A DNA stretch of 45,861 bases from CAIQPS01 sp963783835 (GTDB lineage: Bacteria > Actinomycetota > Thermoleophilia > RBG-16-64-13). Both the position numbers and the translations under genes were made by a program. Under the pieces are notes generated by a model. The model was not told the DNA's origin and did not search any database. It saw only the letters and a list, made by a program, of their open reading frames with translations. How positions within the stretch are numbered: position 1 is the first letter of the stretch; each line of letters starts with the position of its first letter. The stretch spans positions 1-45,861 of the forward strand of contig CAWAOX010000001.1 in NCBI GenBank assembly GCA_963783835.1, given 5' to 3'. Below are positions 19,592-27,820 of this stretch, one piece after another.

Positions 19592-20172
19592 GCCTCTGCT
19601 CCGTCGAGCCGCTGTCCTAGCTCGGCCAAGCGGTCGCGCACACCGGCCGCCTCCTCGAAGCGCTCGTGCGACACCAGTTCCCGCAGCATCCGCTCCAGCC
19701 TCATCATCTCGTGCCGCAGGCTGTCGCTCTCAGGCCCGCGCAGAGGAACCTTGCCCAGATGCTCGATAGGCTCCGCCTCCCGGCGCACGCTGGCTTCCAG
19801 CTGGTCCGCGAAGACACGGTAGCAGTTGGCGCAGCCAACCATGCCCGATTCCTTGAGGTCGCTCAGGGTAGTGCCGCACACCCCGCAGAAGGTCTCCTCG
19901 CGGCTCGCAAAGGCCCCTCCCGCCGCCTCTTCCTGGTCGCCGGAAGACCTCTTGGAGAGGCCGCGAAACACCGACGGGACGGCAAGGACCAGCGCCAGAC
20001 CCTCCGTCTGCTCGGCCACCCCTTCGGCGCAGCGCGCGCAGAGGTGCGTGTGACTGACTGTCCCGTCCACCACTCTCAGCAGGTGCATGATGGCCGGTTC
20101 CTCTCCGCACAGCTCGCAGTCCGCTGAGCCGCTTAGGTCGAGGTTCCAATCGGGCGATTCTTCTGCAAACAC
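19588..20172 (-). CDS. mcsA: McsA, zinc-finger activator/adaptor of the McsB-ClpC system
   Basis: 194 residues. Two treble zinc-binding sets are intact: Cys19, Cys22, Cys45, Cys48 and Cys96, Cys99, Cys114, Cys117. A UVR motif at the C-terminus (about 155-190) normally contacts McsB or ClpC. In Bacilli McsA activates McsB and helps sense metal and thiol stress. The gene starts the core operon; a ctsR gene, which precedes mcsA in Bacilli, is absent here. The ATG at 20172 follows an AGGAGG site. Confidence 0.93.
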   Translation of the reverse strand: MFAEESPDWNLDLSGSADCELCGEEPAIMHLLRVVDGTVSHTHLCARCAEGVAEQTEGLALVLAVPSVFRGLSKRSSGDQEEAAGGAFASREETFCGVCGTTLSDLKESGMVGCANCYRVFADQLEASVRREAEPIEHLGKVPLRGPESDSLRHEMMRLERMLRELVSHERFEEAAGVRDRLAELGQRLDGAEA

Positions 20173-20192
20173 CCGAGCCTCCTAATAGATAC

Positions 20193-20207
20193 GCCGGTCA
20201 AACCGGC
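20193..20207. promoter_or_regulatory. Perfect inverted repeat before the mcsA ribosome site
   Basis: GCCGGT and ACCGGC flank three bases and lie about 10-25 bases upstream of the AGGAGG of mcsA. It could be an operator or a short RNA hairpin. It does not match the CtsR tandem heptamer, CIRCE or HAIR consensus. Confidence 0.4.
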
Positions 20208-20214
20208 TGCGTAA

Positions 20215-20254
20215 CGGCGGAAAAGTACGGGGAAACTCGGCGCGTACTCCGCCG
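20215..20254 (-). promoter_or_regulatory. Stem-loop in the mcsA leader
   Basis: Arms CGGCGGA/TCCGCCG (7 bp) continue through a three-base bulge into GTACG/CGTAC (5 bp), enclosing a 13-base loop. The hairpin lies inside the predicted 5' leader of the mcsA-clpC operon. Confidence 0.45.
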
Positions 20255-20280
20255 GGAAACGTCATCCGTTGACTGTGGAA

Positions 20281-20289
20281 ATTGTAGCA
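20281..20289 (-). promoter_or_regulatory. Candidate extended -10 promoter of the mcsA operon
   Basis: TGCTACAAT on the minus strand fits an extended -10 (TGnTATAAT-like). It would start a leader of about 100 bases ahead of mcsA. No good -35 box is visible, which is acceptable for an extended -10 promoter. Confidence 0.45.
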
Positions 20290-20319
20290 TAAGAGCCCTC
20301 GCGGGCACGCCCCTAAGAC

Positions 20320-20350
20320 TCCCCGGATACCCCCGGGGGTTCCCCGGAGA
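20320..20350 (-). terminator. GC palindrome after lysS, possible terminator
   Basis: A ten-base palindrome CCCCCGGGGG is flanked by two direct copies of TCCCCGGA immediately past the lysS stop codon. No loop or U-run makes it a textbook terminator, so this is only a possible end of the greA-lysS transcript. Confidence 0.3.
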
Positions 20351-20358
20351 GACGCCTC

Positions 20359-21837
20359 TCAGTGCTCCGGCCGCAGTTGCGGGAAGAGGATGACGTCCCG
20401 GATAGAATCGACCCCGAGGAGGAGCATCACAAGCCTGTCGATGCCGATGCCCAGACCGCCGGCCGGAGGCATACCGTATTCCAGGGCGCGCAAGAAATCC
20501 TCGTCCAGTACGTGCGCCTCTTCGTCGCCGGCCGCCTTGTTGCGGGCCTGGTCTTCGAAGCGCCGCCGTTGGTCCATCGGGTCGTTGAGCTCCGAGAAGG
20601 CGTTACCGCACTCCCTGCCGCCGATGATCGGCTGGAACCGTTCCACCAGCCGGGGGTCGTCCCGATGGGTCTTGGCCAGCGGGCTGAGCTCCAGGGGATA
20701 GTCGATCGCGAACGTCGGTGACATGAGCTTGGGCCACACAGCGTGCTTGAGGGCCTTGTCGACGAGGGTGGCGAAGGTGTCCCGCTTCTCCACCTCGATC
20801 CGGCGATCGAGTAGCGCCTGCTTGCCCGCCTGGGGATCGTCCCGGATCTCCCACAGCGAGACGCCCAGGTACTCCTTGAGCAGTGCGTCGATAGTCCTCC
20901 GCGGCCATGGAGCCCGCAGGTCGATGGAGTGCTCCCCGATCACGATCTCGGTGGTCCCGATGACGTCCAGAGCCAGTGCCGGGATCATGTTCTCCACCAG
21001 TTCCATGATGGCGTTGTAGTCGACGTACGCCCAGTACAACTCCATCATCGTGAACTCGGGGTTGTGGACCGGCGAGATACCCTCGTTCCGGAAATTCTTG
21101 CCTATCTCAAAGATGCGATCGAATCCGCCGACGAGCAGCCGCTTGAGGTAGAGCTCGGGGGCGATGCGCAGATAGAGATCGGTGTCGAGCGCATTGTGGT
21201 GAGTGACGAAGGGGCGCGCCAGCGCGCCGCCGGGCAGCGGCTGCAAGATGGGCGTCTCGACTTCGACGAAGCCCTGGCTCTCCAGGTAGCGGCGCATGGA
21301 CGACACCAGTTTGCCGCGGGCGCGAAGCTGCCAGGCAACGTCCGGGTTGGCGACCAGGTCTACGTAGCGCTGGCGATACCGGGTCTCCCGGTCCTGCAGC
21401 CCGTGGAACTTCTCCGGAAGCGGGCGGAGCGATTTGGTGAGGAGCGTCCACGAATCGGCGAACAGAGTGAGCTCACCGCGCCGGGTGCGGAAAACATGGC
21501 CATCGGCACCGATGATGTCGCCCACGTCGAGTTCGCCCAGGCGTTCGAAGGACTCCTCGCCCAGTGCATCCACGTTCCCATAGACCTGCAGATCGTCCCA
21601 GCCGTCGCGCAGAGTAAGGAACACCGCCTTGCCGTGCTCTCTGCGGGCCATGACCCTGCCCGCGACGCGGTACTGGCTGTCCTCGGCCTTCTGACCCGGC
21701 TCCAACGCGGAATGGAGTTCGGTGATCTCGCCCAGGAGAGTCCGGCCTTCGAAGCTCCGCGCGTACGGCTCGACGCCCCCTTGCCGCAGACGGTCAGCCT
21801 TGGCCAGCCGGTCCCGCTCCCACTCCGGCAGGTCCAC
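20359..21837 (-). CDS. lysS: Lysyl-tRNA synthetase (class II)
   Basis: 492 residues. It charges tRNA-Lys. The OB-fold anticodon-binding domain occupies residues about 55-140. The class II catalytic domain carries motif 2 (FEIGKNFRNEG, then HNPEFTMMELYWAY) and motif 3 (GGLGIGIDRLVML). The start is a GTG at 21837, three bases after the greA stop. The greA-lysS pair is common in Actinobacteria and Chloroflexi. Confidence 0.97.
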   Translation of the reverse strand: MDLPEWERDRLAKADRLRQGGVEPYARSFEGRTLLGEITELHSALEPGQKAEDSQYRVAGRVMARREHGKAVFLTLRDGWDDLQVYGNVDALGEESFERLGELDVGDIIGADGHVFRTRRGELTLFADSWTLLTKSLRPLPEKFHGLQDRETRYRQRYVDLVANPDVAWQLRARGKLVSSMRRYLESQGFVEVETPILQPLPGGALARPFVTHHNALDTDLYLRIAPELYLKRLLVGGFDRIFEIGKNFRNEGISPVHNPEFTMMELYWAYVDYNAIMELVENMIPALALDVIGTTEIVIGEHSIDLRAPWPRRTIDALLKEYLGVSLWEIRDDPQAGKQALLDRRIEVEKRDTFATLVDKALKHAVWPKLMSPTFAIDYPLELSPLAKTHRDDPRLVERFQPIIGGRECGNAFSELNDPMDQRRRFEDQARNKAAGDEEAHVLDEDFLRALEYGMPPAGGLGIGIDRLVMLLLGVDSIRDVILFPQLRPEH

Positions 21838-21840
21838 GTG

Positions 21841-22320
21841 CTACATCTTTCCTATCGCCAGGATCTCGAGATCAAGGGCGCCGACGGGGATCGAGACCGT
21901 CACCAGGTCGCCCACCCTTTTGCCGATGATGGCCTGGCCCACCGGCGATTCATTGGAAAGCCGGGCTCTCGCCGGATCGGCTTCGGCCGAGCCGACCAGG
22001 GTGTAGATGCGAACGTCGCCGGCTTTCCGGTCGCGCAGAGTGACCGTGCTGCCCACGCTTACCTTGTCGGTGTCGATGTCGGAGTCCTTTATGACCCGGG
22101 CCCGGCGAAGTTTCTCCTGGAGGACGCTGATGCGGTGCTCGAGCAGAGCCTGTTCGTTCTTGGCGTCGTCGTATTCCGAGTTTTCCGAGATATCGCCGAA
22201 CTCGCGCGCCTGACGGATCTGCTCGGCCACCTCTTCGCGCTTGACGTTGGAGAGATAGGCGACCTCGTCCTGCAGTTGCTTGAGGCCTTCTTCAGTAAGA
22301 ATGACTTCCTTGCGAGACAC
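21841..22320 (-). CDS. greA: Transcription elongation factor GreA
   Basis: 159 residues. The N-terminal coiled coil (1-75, with the acidic tip motif DISENSEYDDAK) reaches into the RNA polymerase channel and stimulates cleavage of backtracked RNA. The C-terminal FKBP-like domain ends SPVGQAIIGKRVGD. The GTG start at 22320 follows GGAAGGAAGGA. It heads the greA-lysS unit. Confidence 0.96.
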   Translation of the reverse strand: MSRKEVILTEEGLKQLQDEVAYLSNVKREEVAEQIRQAREFGDISENSEYDDAKNEQALLEHRISVLQEKLRRARVIKDSDIDTDKVSVGSTVTLRDRKAGDVRIYTLVGSAEADPARARLSNESPVGQAIIGKRVGDLVTVSIPVGALDLEILAIGKM

Positions 22321-22368
22321 TAGTTCCTTCCTTCCACATCCGCAGAGCCAGTGTGCGCCCCCGCGCGG

Positions 22369-22475
22369 GCTGCTGAGAATGACGCCTCGCCGTTGGGGCC
22401 CGATCGGCGCGACCGAGGACGCCCTATCGCCCCGCCCAGCGCGTTCTGGCAGCCGGGGCTTCGTTCTTCAGCAGT
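22369..22475 (-). repeat. Dispersed inverted-terminus repeat, copy A, in greA leader
   Basis: A 107-base element bounded by near-inverted ends (GCTGCTGA / TCAGCAG). It shares several nearly identical blocks with 40347-40503: 22407-22429 matches 40434-40456 at all but one of 23 bases, 22441-22454 matches 40468-40481, and both ends match. It lies directly downstream of the predicted greA transcription start, so it would be the 5' leader RNA. It includes a hairpin CCAG-AACGCG-CTGG. Confidence 0.7.
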
Positions 22476-22494
22476 CCTTCAAGGCGAGCGCGGC

Positions 22495-22523
22495 ATTATA
22501 TGGTGCCCGCACATACTTGTCAA
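22495..22523 (-). promoter_or_regulatory. Perfect consensus housekeeping promoter of greA-lysS
   Basis: On the minus strand TTGACA (22518-22523) and TATAAT (22495-22500) are separated by exactly 17 bases. This is the strongest promoter in the window. The start site should fall near 22488, giving a leader of about 170 bases that contains repeat copy A. Confidence 0.9.
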
Positions 22524-22528
22524 CAGAC

Positions 22529-23623
22529 CTACGAGCGCACCGCGGCAGAGCTATCCCGAACCAGAACGGCGAGCGCCGCGTCGAGCGCCCGGCCGTCGGG
22601 TGCCGCGCGCAGCCCATCGATCACCGGTACCGGGACCCGAGACGGCCGCAAATACCAGCCGAGGATCCTCCACATCCACTTGGTGGCCCGCTTCTCCCCC
22701 ATCTCTTCGATGACCCCAGCCAGAAGGCCCCGCAGGTCGGCCACCACCTCGGCAAGGGGCGGGCGGGGCCGGTTCTCTCCGGCCAGAAGCGAGTCGACGA
22801 GCCAGGGATCTCCTGTTGCCCCCCGGGCCACCATGACGGCCGCCGCCCCGGTACGCTCCATTATCGCCTTCGCCGAACTCACGCTCATCACGTCACCCGA
22901 CGCCATCACCGGAATGCCGACCGCCCTCACCACGGCCTCCGTGACCGTATGATCGGCATTCCCGCGGTAGTGCTGGCTTGCCGCCCGGGGGTGTACCCCC
23001 AAGGCCGTCACCCCGACCTGCTCGAGCCGCGGCGCCAGGTCGACCGCGGTCCTCTCCCCCTCACGCAATCCGCTGCGCAGCTTCACCGTCACCGGGACGC
23101 CGAACTCGCCGGCCGCTTTCACCACCGCCGCCGCGACGGCCACCGCGCGGCCAGGGTCGGCAAGCAGCGCGGAGCCGGCGCCCGTCCGCATCACCTTGCG
23201 GACCGGGCAGCCCATGTTGATGTCGAGCATGTCGGGGATGCCCTGGCCCCGCGCCGGTTCGCGGGAGAGCACGAGCCGGGCGGCCTGAGCCATCGCGTCC
23301 GGAGCGTCGCCGAACAGCTGGACTGCGATCGGGCGCTCATCCTCCGCGAAGCGCAGGTAGTCCTCCGTGCGCCTGTTGCCGTGCAGAAGGCCGTAGACGC
23401 TGACCATCTCGGTGGTGACCAGACCGGCTCCGTGCGCCTTGAGATGCCGGCGGTAGGCCATGGTGGTGAGGCCGGCCATGGGCGCGAGCACCACCCGGTT
23501 GGGGACGAGGACCGAGCCGATAGAGAACGGGGCGGAGAGATCGGGCGTCAAAGTGGCCGCGGTGCCGGCATCTGCCGGCACCGCCTTACCGGCGGTTCGT
23601 GACTCGCCGGCCATGCCGTCCAT
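22529..23623 (-). CDS. dusB: tRNA-dihydrouridine synthase, DusB family
   Basis: 364 residues. This FMN enzyme reduces uridine to dihydrouridine in tRNA D-loops. The TIM barrel begins LAPMAGLTTMAYR, and the catalytic Cys is in INMGCPVRKV. GDVMSVSSAKAIME and VARGATGDPWL form the FMN-phosphate region. A 30-residue Ala-rich N-terminal extension precedes the barrel. The ATG lies one base after the coaX stop. It is the last gene of the cofactor operon, and its stop is just upstream of the greA promoter. Confidence 0.95.
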   Translation of the reverse strand: MDGMAGESRTAGKAVPADAGTAATLTPDLSAPFSIGSVLVPNRVVLAPMAGLTTMAYRRHLKAHGAGLVTTEMVSVYGLLHGNRRTEDYLRFAEDERPIAVQLFGDAPDAMAQAARLVLSREPARGQGIPDMLDINMGCPVRKVMRTGAGSALLADPGRAVAVAAAVVKAAGEFGVPVTVKLRSGLREGERTAVDLAPRLEQVGVTALGVHPRAASQHYRGNADHTVTEAVVRAVGIPVMASGDVMSVSSAKAIMERTGAAAVMVARGATGDPWLVDSLLAGENRPRPPLAEVVADLRGLLAGVIEEMGEKRATKWMWRILGWYLRPSRVPVPVIDGLRAAPDGRALDAALAVLVRDSSAAVRS

Positions 23624-23624
23624 T

Positions 23625-24392
23625 CTAGGAATGATTCCGGCGAAAGATGATCTCCAGACCCTTGAGCGTCAACAGTGGGTCGAGATTATCGAGCGTGGAC
23701 GCGTGGTCGAAGATGAGGAAGGCCAGACCGCCGGTGGCCACGGTGACCGCGGACCCGCCCAACTCCACCCGCATCCGGGAGACTACCCCGTCCACCTGGC
23801 CCGCGAAGCCGTAGACCGCTCCCGCCTGCATGGCGTGGACCGTGTTCTTGCCGATCACCGAGCCCGGATCGGCCAGCTCGATCTTGAGCAGCCTGGCTGC
23901 CCGGGTGGCGAGCGCGTCCAAAGAGATCTCGATGCCTGGAGCGATCGCGTGGCCCAGGTACTCACCGGCGGCGGAAACAGCGCTGAACGTCGTCGCCGTC
24001 CCGAAGTCCACAGCGATACAGGGGCCGCCGTAGGCCTCGAAGGCCGCGACCGCGTCGACGATAAGGTCGGGTCCGACCTGCCGAGGATCACTCGTGAGGA
24101 TGGGCATGCCGGTCTTGACGCCTGGGCCCACCACGAGAGCGTCGAGGCCGAACTTGGCCGCAGCCATGGCGGAGTACTCCCCGCTCAGCCGCGGCACCAC
24201 CGAGGCGACGGCCAGGCCCGACACCGAGTGCCGGGAGAAGCCGTCAAGCCTGAGCAGCGCGTCGAGCAGAGCGGCGATCTCGTCGCCGGTCTTCCGCACG
24301 TCGGTGGCGAAGCGCCAGTTCGCCGCCAGATCCTTGCCAGAGAAGAGGCCTACCGCGGTCTGCGTATTACCAACATCGACGGCCAATAGCAT
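23625..24392 (-). CDS. coaX: Type III pantothenate kinase
   Basis: 255 residues. It phosphorylates pantothenate, the first step of CoA synthesis. The ASKHA-fold N-terminus DVGNTQTAVGLF holds the catalytic Asp, and DFGTATTFSAV and PGIEISLDAL are type III signatures. Type III kinases are not inhibited by CoA. It is part of the operon between nadC and dusB, a pairing also seen in other Gram-positive bacteria. Confidence 0.96.
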   Translation of the reverse strand: MLLAVDVGNTQTAVGLFSGKDLAANWRFATDVRKTGDEIAALLDALLRLDGFSRHSVSGLAVASVVPRLSGEYSAMAAAKFGLDALVVGPGVKTGMPILTSDPRQVGPDLIVDAVAAFEAYGGPCIAVDFGTATTFSAVSAAGEYLGHAIAPGIEISLDALATRAARLLKIELADPGSVIGKNTVHAMQAGAVYGFAGQVDGVVSRMRVELGGSAVTVATGGLAFLIFDHASTLDNLDPLLTLKGLEIIFRRNHS

Positions 24393-24420
24393 CGTCCCAC
24401 CCCCTCGTTCGTCCGGCCGG

Positions 24421-25269
24421 TCAACCCATCCGCAACGTCAGGCCGACGTCGACGGGAGGTGCACCCATGGTGAGGGCGCTGGTGGAGATGAGGTCCACCC
24501 CCGTCTCGGCGATAGCCCTGACGGACTCCAGCGAGACGCCACCCGAAGCCTCCAGGACCACGCCCGGCTTGATGCCCCTGGCGACGCCCACCAGATGCTT
24601 CAGGGAGGCCAGATCCTGGTTGTCGAGCATGATGATGTCGGCGCCGCAGGCGATCGCCTCCCGCAGGTCGGCTTCGCTTTCTACCTCCACCTCCACCTTG
24701 AGGTAATGCAGCCCCGCGGCCGCCAACCTATCCATCGCGGGCTTCACCCCGCCGGCGGCCATGAGATGGTTGTTCTTGACCAGCACCATGTCGAACAGGC
24801 CGAATCGGTGGTTGCGACAGCCGCCCAGCACCACCGCCCGCTTCTCCCACAACCGGAGCCCCGGGACGGTCTTGCGGGTGTCCACCACGATCGCCCTCGT
24901 GCCGGCGACCGCCCGGGCGAAGCGCCGGGACTGAGTAGCCACCCCGGAGAGATGGCTGAGAAGATTGAGCATTGTCCGCTCCGCGGTGAGGATGCGGCGC
25001 GCCGACCCTTCTATCGCGGCCAACTCCACCCGGTCGCCAACTTCGGCTCCCTCCGCGACAAGAGGCGTGAACGCCGCCCGGGAGTCGACCTCCAGCATGA
25101 CCGTCCGGGCAAGGTCCAGCCCGTACACCACCATGTCGGTGCGCGCAGTTATCACGGCGCGCCCCCGCAGTTCGGCAGGCACCGTCAACTCAGAGGTGAT
25201 GTCGCCGTACCCGGCCAGGTCTTCGGCCAGCGCCAGCCGGACCAATCTCAAATCCGCGTCCTCGCTCAT
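24421..25269 (-). CDS. nadC: Nicotinate-nucleotide pyrophosphorylase (carboxylating)
   Basis: 282 residues. It converts quinolinate and PRPP to nicotinate mononucleotide. Signatures are DTRKTVPGLRLWEK, GGCRNHRFGLFDMVLVKNNH (shown in part) and the Glu/Asp-containing VEVEVESEADLREA. Its ATG overlaps the nadB stop by one base. With nadA and nadB it completes de novo synthesis from aspartate. Confidence 0.97.
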   Translation of the reverse strand: MSEDADLRLVRLALAEDLAGYGDITSELTVPAELRGRAVITARTDMVVYGLDLARTVMLEVDSRAAFTPLVAEGAEVGDRVELAAIEGSARRILTAERTMLNLLSHLSGVATQSRRFARAVAGTRAIVVDTRKTVPGLRLWEKRAVVLGGCRNHRFGLFDMVLVKNNHLMAAGGVKPAMDRLAAAGLHYLKVEVEVESEADLREAIACGADIIMLDNQDLASLKHLVGVARGIKPGVVLEASGGVSLESVRAIAETGVDLISTSALTMGAPPVDVGLTLRMG

Positions 25270-26909
25270 CAGTCCTCCACTGGTTTCGAGTAGACCTTCG
25301 GCTCCCCCGTCTCGGGGTCACGCTGGATCAGCACGTGGCGGCGCCAGTGCCCGTCATCCCGTTCGGGAAAGTCGAAACGAAGATGCACACCCCGACTCTC
25401 CTCCCGCAGGGCAGCGGAGGCGACAATATGGCGGGCCACCGTGATGAGGTTGATCAGCTCGAGCTCGCCCGCGCTCAGCCCCGGGGCGGCCAGGGAAGCC
25501 TCGATCGCCTCCAGCGAAGCGGCAGCTTCTGCCAGCCCCTCCCTGGTGCGAACGATCCCGCAGAGGTCGGTCATGAACCGCGCCACGGCTCTCCTCTGCT
25601 CGGCTATCACGGCCGGGTCGTTCCCATTGCGAGGCTCGTCGGCCAGATCCAGCCTGACCTTTCTGACCGCCGGGTCCGACACCGCGAGATATCGGTTCAA
25701 CTCCCGCACCGTACGGTCGCCGAACACCAGTCCCTCGAGCAGCGAGTTGGAAGCCAGGCGGTTCGCCCCGTGTATGCCGGTGCTCGCCGTCTCGCCGCAC
25801 GCGTAGAGCCCGGGGATAGTGGTGCGGCCCCAGGTGTCGGTGAGCGCTCCCCCGATGAAGTAGTGAGAGGCCGGCGCGATCGGGATCAGCTGGGCGCAGA
25901 GGTCGTATCCCCTCGCCTTGAGGCCGTTGTGGACCGTGGGGAAACGCTCCTGAAGGAACGCGCAATCCAGGTGCCTCGCATCCAGCCAGACGTGATCGGT
26001 CTTGTCCCGGTCGAACACCCGCTTCATGTGCCTCACCACCACGTCGCGGGGAGCGAGCTCCGCCCGAGGGTGGGAGCCGACCATGAACCTCTCTCCCGCG
26101 TCGTCGCGGAGATACGCGCCCTCCCCACGCAAGGCCTCGGTGAGAAGCAGGGTGGGGTTCTCCGACCCGTACAGCGCCGTGGGGTGGAACTGCATGAACT
26201 CCATGTCCCGCATCACGGCGCCGGCCCGGTACGCCATGGCCTGGCCATCGCCTGTCGCTACCAGCGGGTTGGTGGTGTGAGCGAAGATCTGACCCGCGCC
26301 CCCGCTGGCCAGCACCACCGCGCGGGCGAGGGTGACCGTCAGCTCTCCTTGCCGGTCCAGGGAGAGGGCACCCACACAGCGGCCGGCGTCCACCAGTAGG
26401 TCGATGACGAACTCGTTCTCGTGGAGCTCGATCCGGCTGCCCGAGGTGATCGCTTCCGCGAGCGCGCTGGCCACCACGCTGCCTGTCGCATCGCCGCCCG
26501 CCCGCACCACACGAGGAACGGAATGGGCTCCCTCGGAGGCCAGGATGAGCTTGCCGTCCCGGCGGTCGAACTTGGCGCCCAGCTTCTCCAGTTCTTGTAC
26601 GCGGGCGGGGCCCTCTTCCACCAGCACCCGCACCGCGTCGTCGTCGCACAGCCCCACTCCGGCTTCGAGGGTGTCTTTGAGGTGCAGTTCCGGGGAGTCG
26701 TACTCGCCCATAGCCGCCGCGATGCCTCCCTGGGCGAGGAAGGTGGCGGTCTCGTCCAGATCGCCCTTGGTGATGAGGCCGACATGCCACCGGTTCGCGG
26801 CGCCGACTGCGGCCGTAAGGCCGGCGATGCCGCCACCGATCACCAGTACGTCGTAGCTGGAATAGCGAAGCTCCGCGCCGCTCCGGGAGATGAGGGGGGC
26901 AGCGCTCAC
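25269..26909 (-). CDS. nadB: L-aspartate oxidase
   Basis: 546 residues. This flavoprotein oxidises L-aspartate to iminoaspartate. The FAD-binding motif is VIGGGIAGLTAAVGA near residue 23. Succinate-dehydrogenase-family motifs include AQGGIAAAMG, RVVRAGGDATG and YACGETASTGIHGANRLAS (shown in part). The C-terminal helical domain is present. It overlaps nadA by 4 bases, so the unstable iminoaspartate would be made beside the enzyme that uses it. Confidence 0.97.
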   Translation of the reverse strand: MSAAPLISRSGAELRYSSYDVLVIGGGIAGLTAAVGAANRWHVGLITKGDLDETATFLAQGGIAAAMGEYDSPELHLKDTLEAGVGLCDDDAVRVLVEEGPARVQELEKLGAKFDRRDGKLILASEGAHSVPRVVRAGGDATGSVVASALAEAITSGSRIELHENEFVIDLLVDAGRCVGALSLDRQGELTVTLARAVVLASGGAGQIFAHTTNPLVATGDGQAMAYRAGAVMRDMEFMQFHPTALYGSENPTLLLTEALRGEGAYLRDDAGERFMVGSHPRAELAPRDVVVRHMKRVFDRDKTDHVWLDARHLDCAFLQERFPTVHNGLKARGYDLCAQLIPIAPASHYFIGGALTDTWGRTTIPGLYACGETASTGIHGANRLASNSLLEGLVFGDRTVRELNRYLAVSDPAVRKVRLDLADEPRNGNDPAVIAEQRRAVARFMTDLCGIVRTREGLAEAAASLEAIEASLAAPGLSAGELELINLITVARHIVASAALREESRGVHLRFDFPERDDGHWRRHVLIQRDPETGEPKVYSKPVED

Positions 26910-27820
26910 GCGCCGACCTCGACCATGCGTTGCACCGCACGCAGGGCCTTCACCCGGATCTCCTCTTCAACGGTCACCACGGGACCCTCCACGCGAAGGG
27001 CCTTGAGCACCTTGTCCAGCGTGATCAGCTTCATGTTGGGACAGACGGTCAGATGGGTCAGCGGGTAGAACCTCTTGCCCTGCACGTCCTTCTCGAGCCG
27101 GTAGATCATGCCCAGTTCGGTACCGATGAGGTACTCCTTGGCATCGTCCTCGCGGCAGAAACGGATCATCCCCGACGTGCTCTCCACCGCGTCCGCAAGC
27201 GCGACGACGTCGCTCTCGCATTCTGGATGGACGACCACCTTGGCGTTCGGATGGGCCGCCCTGGCCTGCTGCACGTCGTCGACCCCGATGAGGCCGTGCG
27301 TGGGGCAGAAGCCCGGCCATACGATCACCCAGCGACCAGCTTTCTGCGCCGCCCAGGACCCGAGGTTGCGGTCGGGCGTGAAGATGATCTCCTTGTCCTT
27401 GGGTACCGCGCGGATGATGTTGACGGCATTGGCGCTGGTGCAGCAGATGTCGGAGATCGCCTTGACGGCCGCCGAAGTGTTCACGTAGCTCACGACCACC
27501 GCCTCCGGATGCTCGGCCTTGAGCTCCTCCAGGCCCTCCACGTCGACCATGTCGGCCATCGGACAACCGGCCTCTTCGTCGGGAAGGATGACCGGGCGGG
27601 CCGGTGCGAGGATGACCGCGGTCTCGGCCATGAAGTGCACCCCGCAGAACACCGTCATGTTCGCGGTGGTCGCGGCGGCCTGCCGGGACAGCCCCAGGGA
27701 ATCGCCGACGAAGTCGGCCACGTCCTGCACTTCGGGCCGCTGGTAGTTGTGCGCAAGGATGACCGCGCCCTTTTCTTGGGCGAGCCGGCGGATCTCGGCT
27801 TGCATCGCTGAATGGTCCAT
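26906..27820 (-). CDS. nadA: Quinolinate synthase (internal start within the FolK-NadA frame)
   Basis: 304 residues from the internal ATG at 27820, which has AGGGGG 6-8 bases upstream and so could be translated alone. NadA condenses iminoaspartate with dihydroxyacetone phosphate to quinolinate using a 4Fe-4S cluster. Cluster cysteines are in TVFCGVHFMAE, DICCTSANA and LTVCPNMK. AHNYQRPEVQD, FTPDRNLG and VVHPECESDV are further family motifs. The length is typical for a stand-alone enzyme, supporting independent translation over a required fusion. Confidence 0.85.
   Translation of the reverse strand: MDHSAMQAEIRRLAQEKGAVILAHNYQRPEVQDVADFVGDSLGLSRQAAATTANMTVFCGVHFMAETAVILAPARPVILPDEEAGCPMADMVDVEGLEELKAEHPEAVVVSYVNTSAAVKAISDICCTSANAVNIIRAVPKDKEIIFTPDRNLGSWAAQKAGRWVIVWPGFCPTHGLIGVDDVQQARAAHPNAKVVVHPECESDVVALADAVESTSGMIRFCREDDAKEYLIGTELGMIYRLEKDVQGKRFYPLTHLTVCPNMKLITLDKVLKALRVEGPVVTVEEEIRVKALRAVQRMVEVGA

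Noticed and set aside
20193..20207. CtsR box for the clpC operon
   Set aside because: One GGTCAAA heptamer is present by chance within the inverted repeat, but the tandem second heptamer is missing.
20929..22323. 464-codon plus-strand open frame over lysS and greA
   Set aside because: It spans two well-identified genes and their junction on the other strand and shows no domain.
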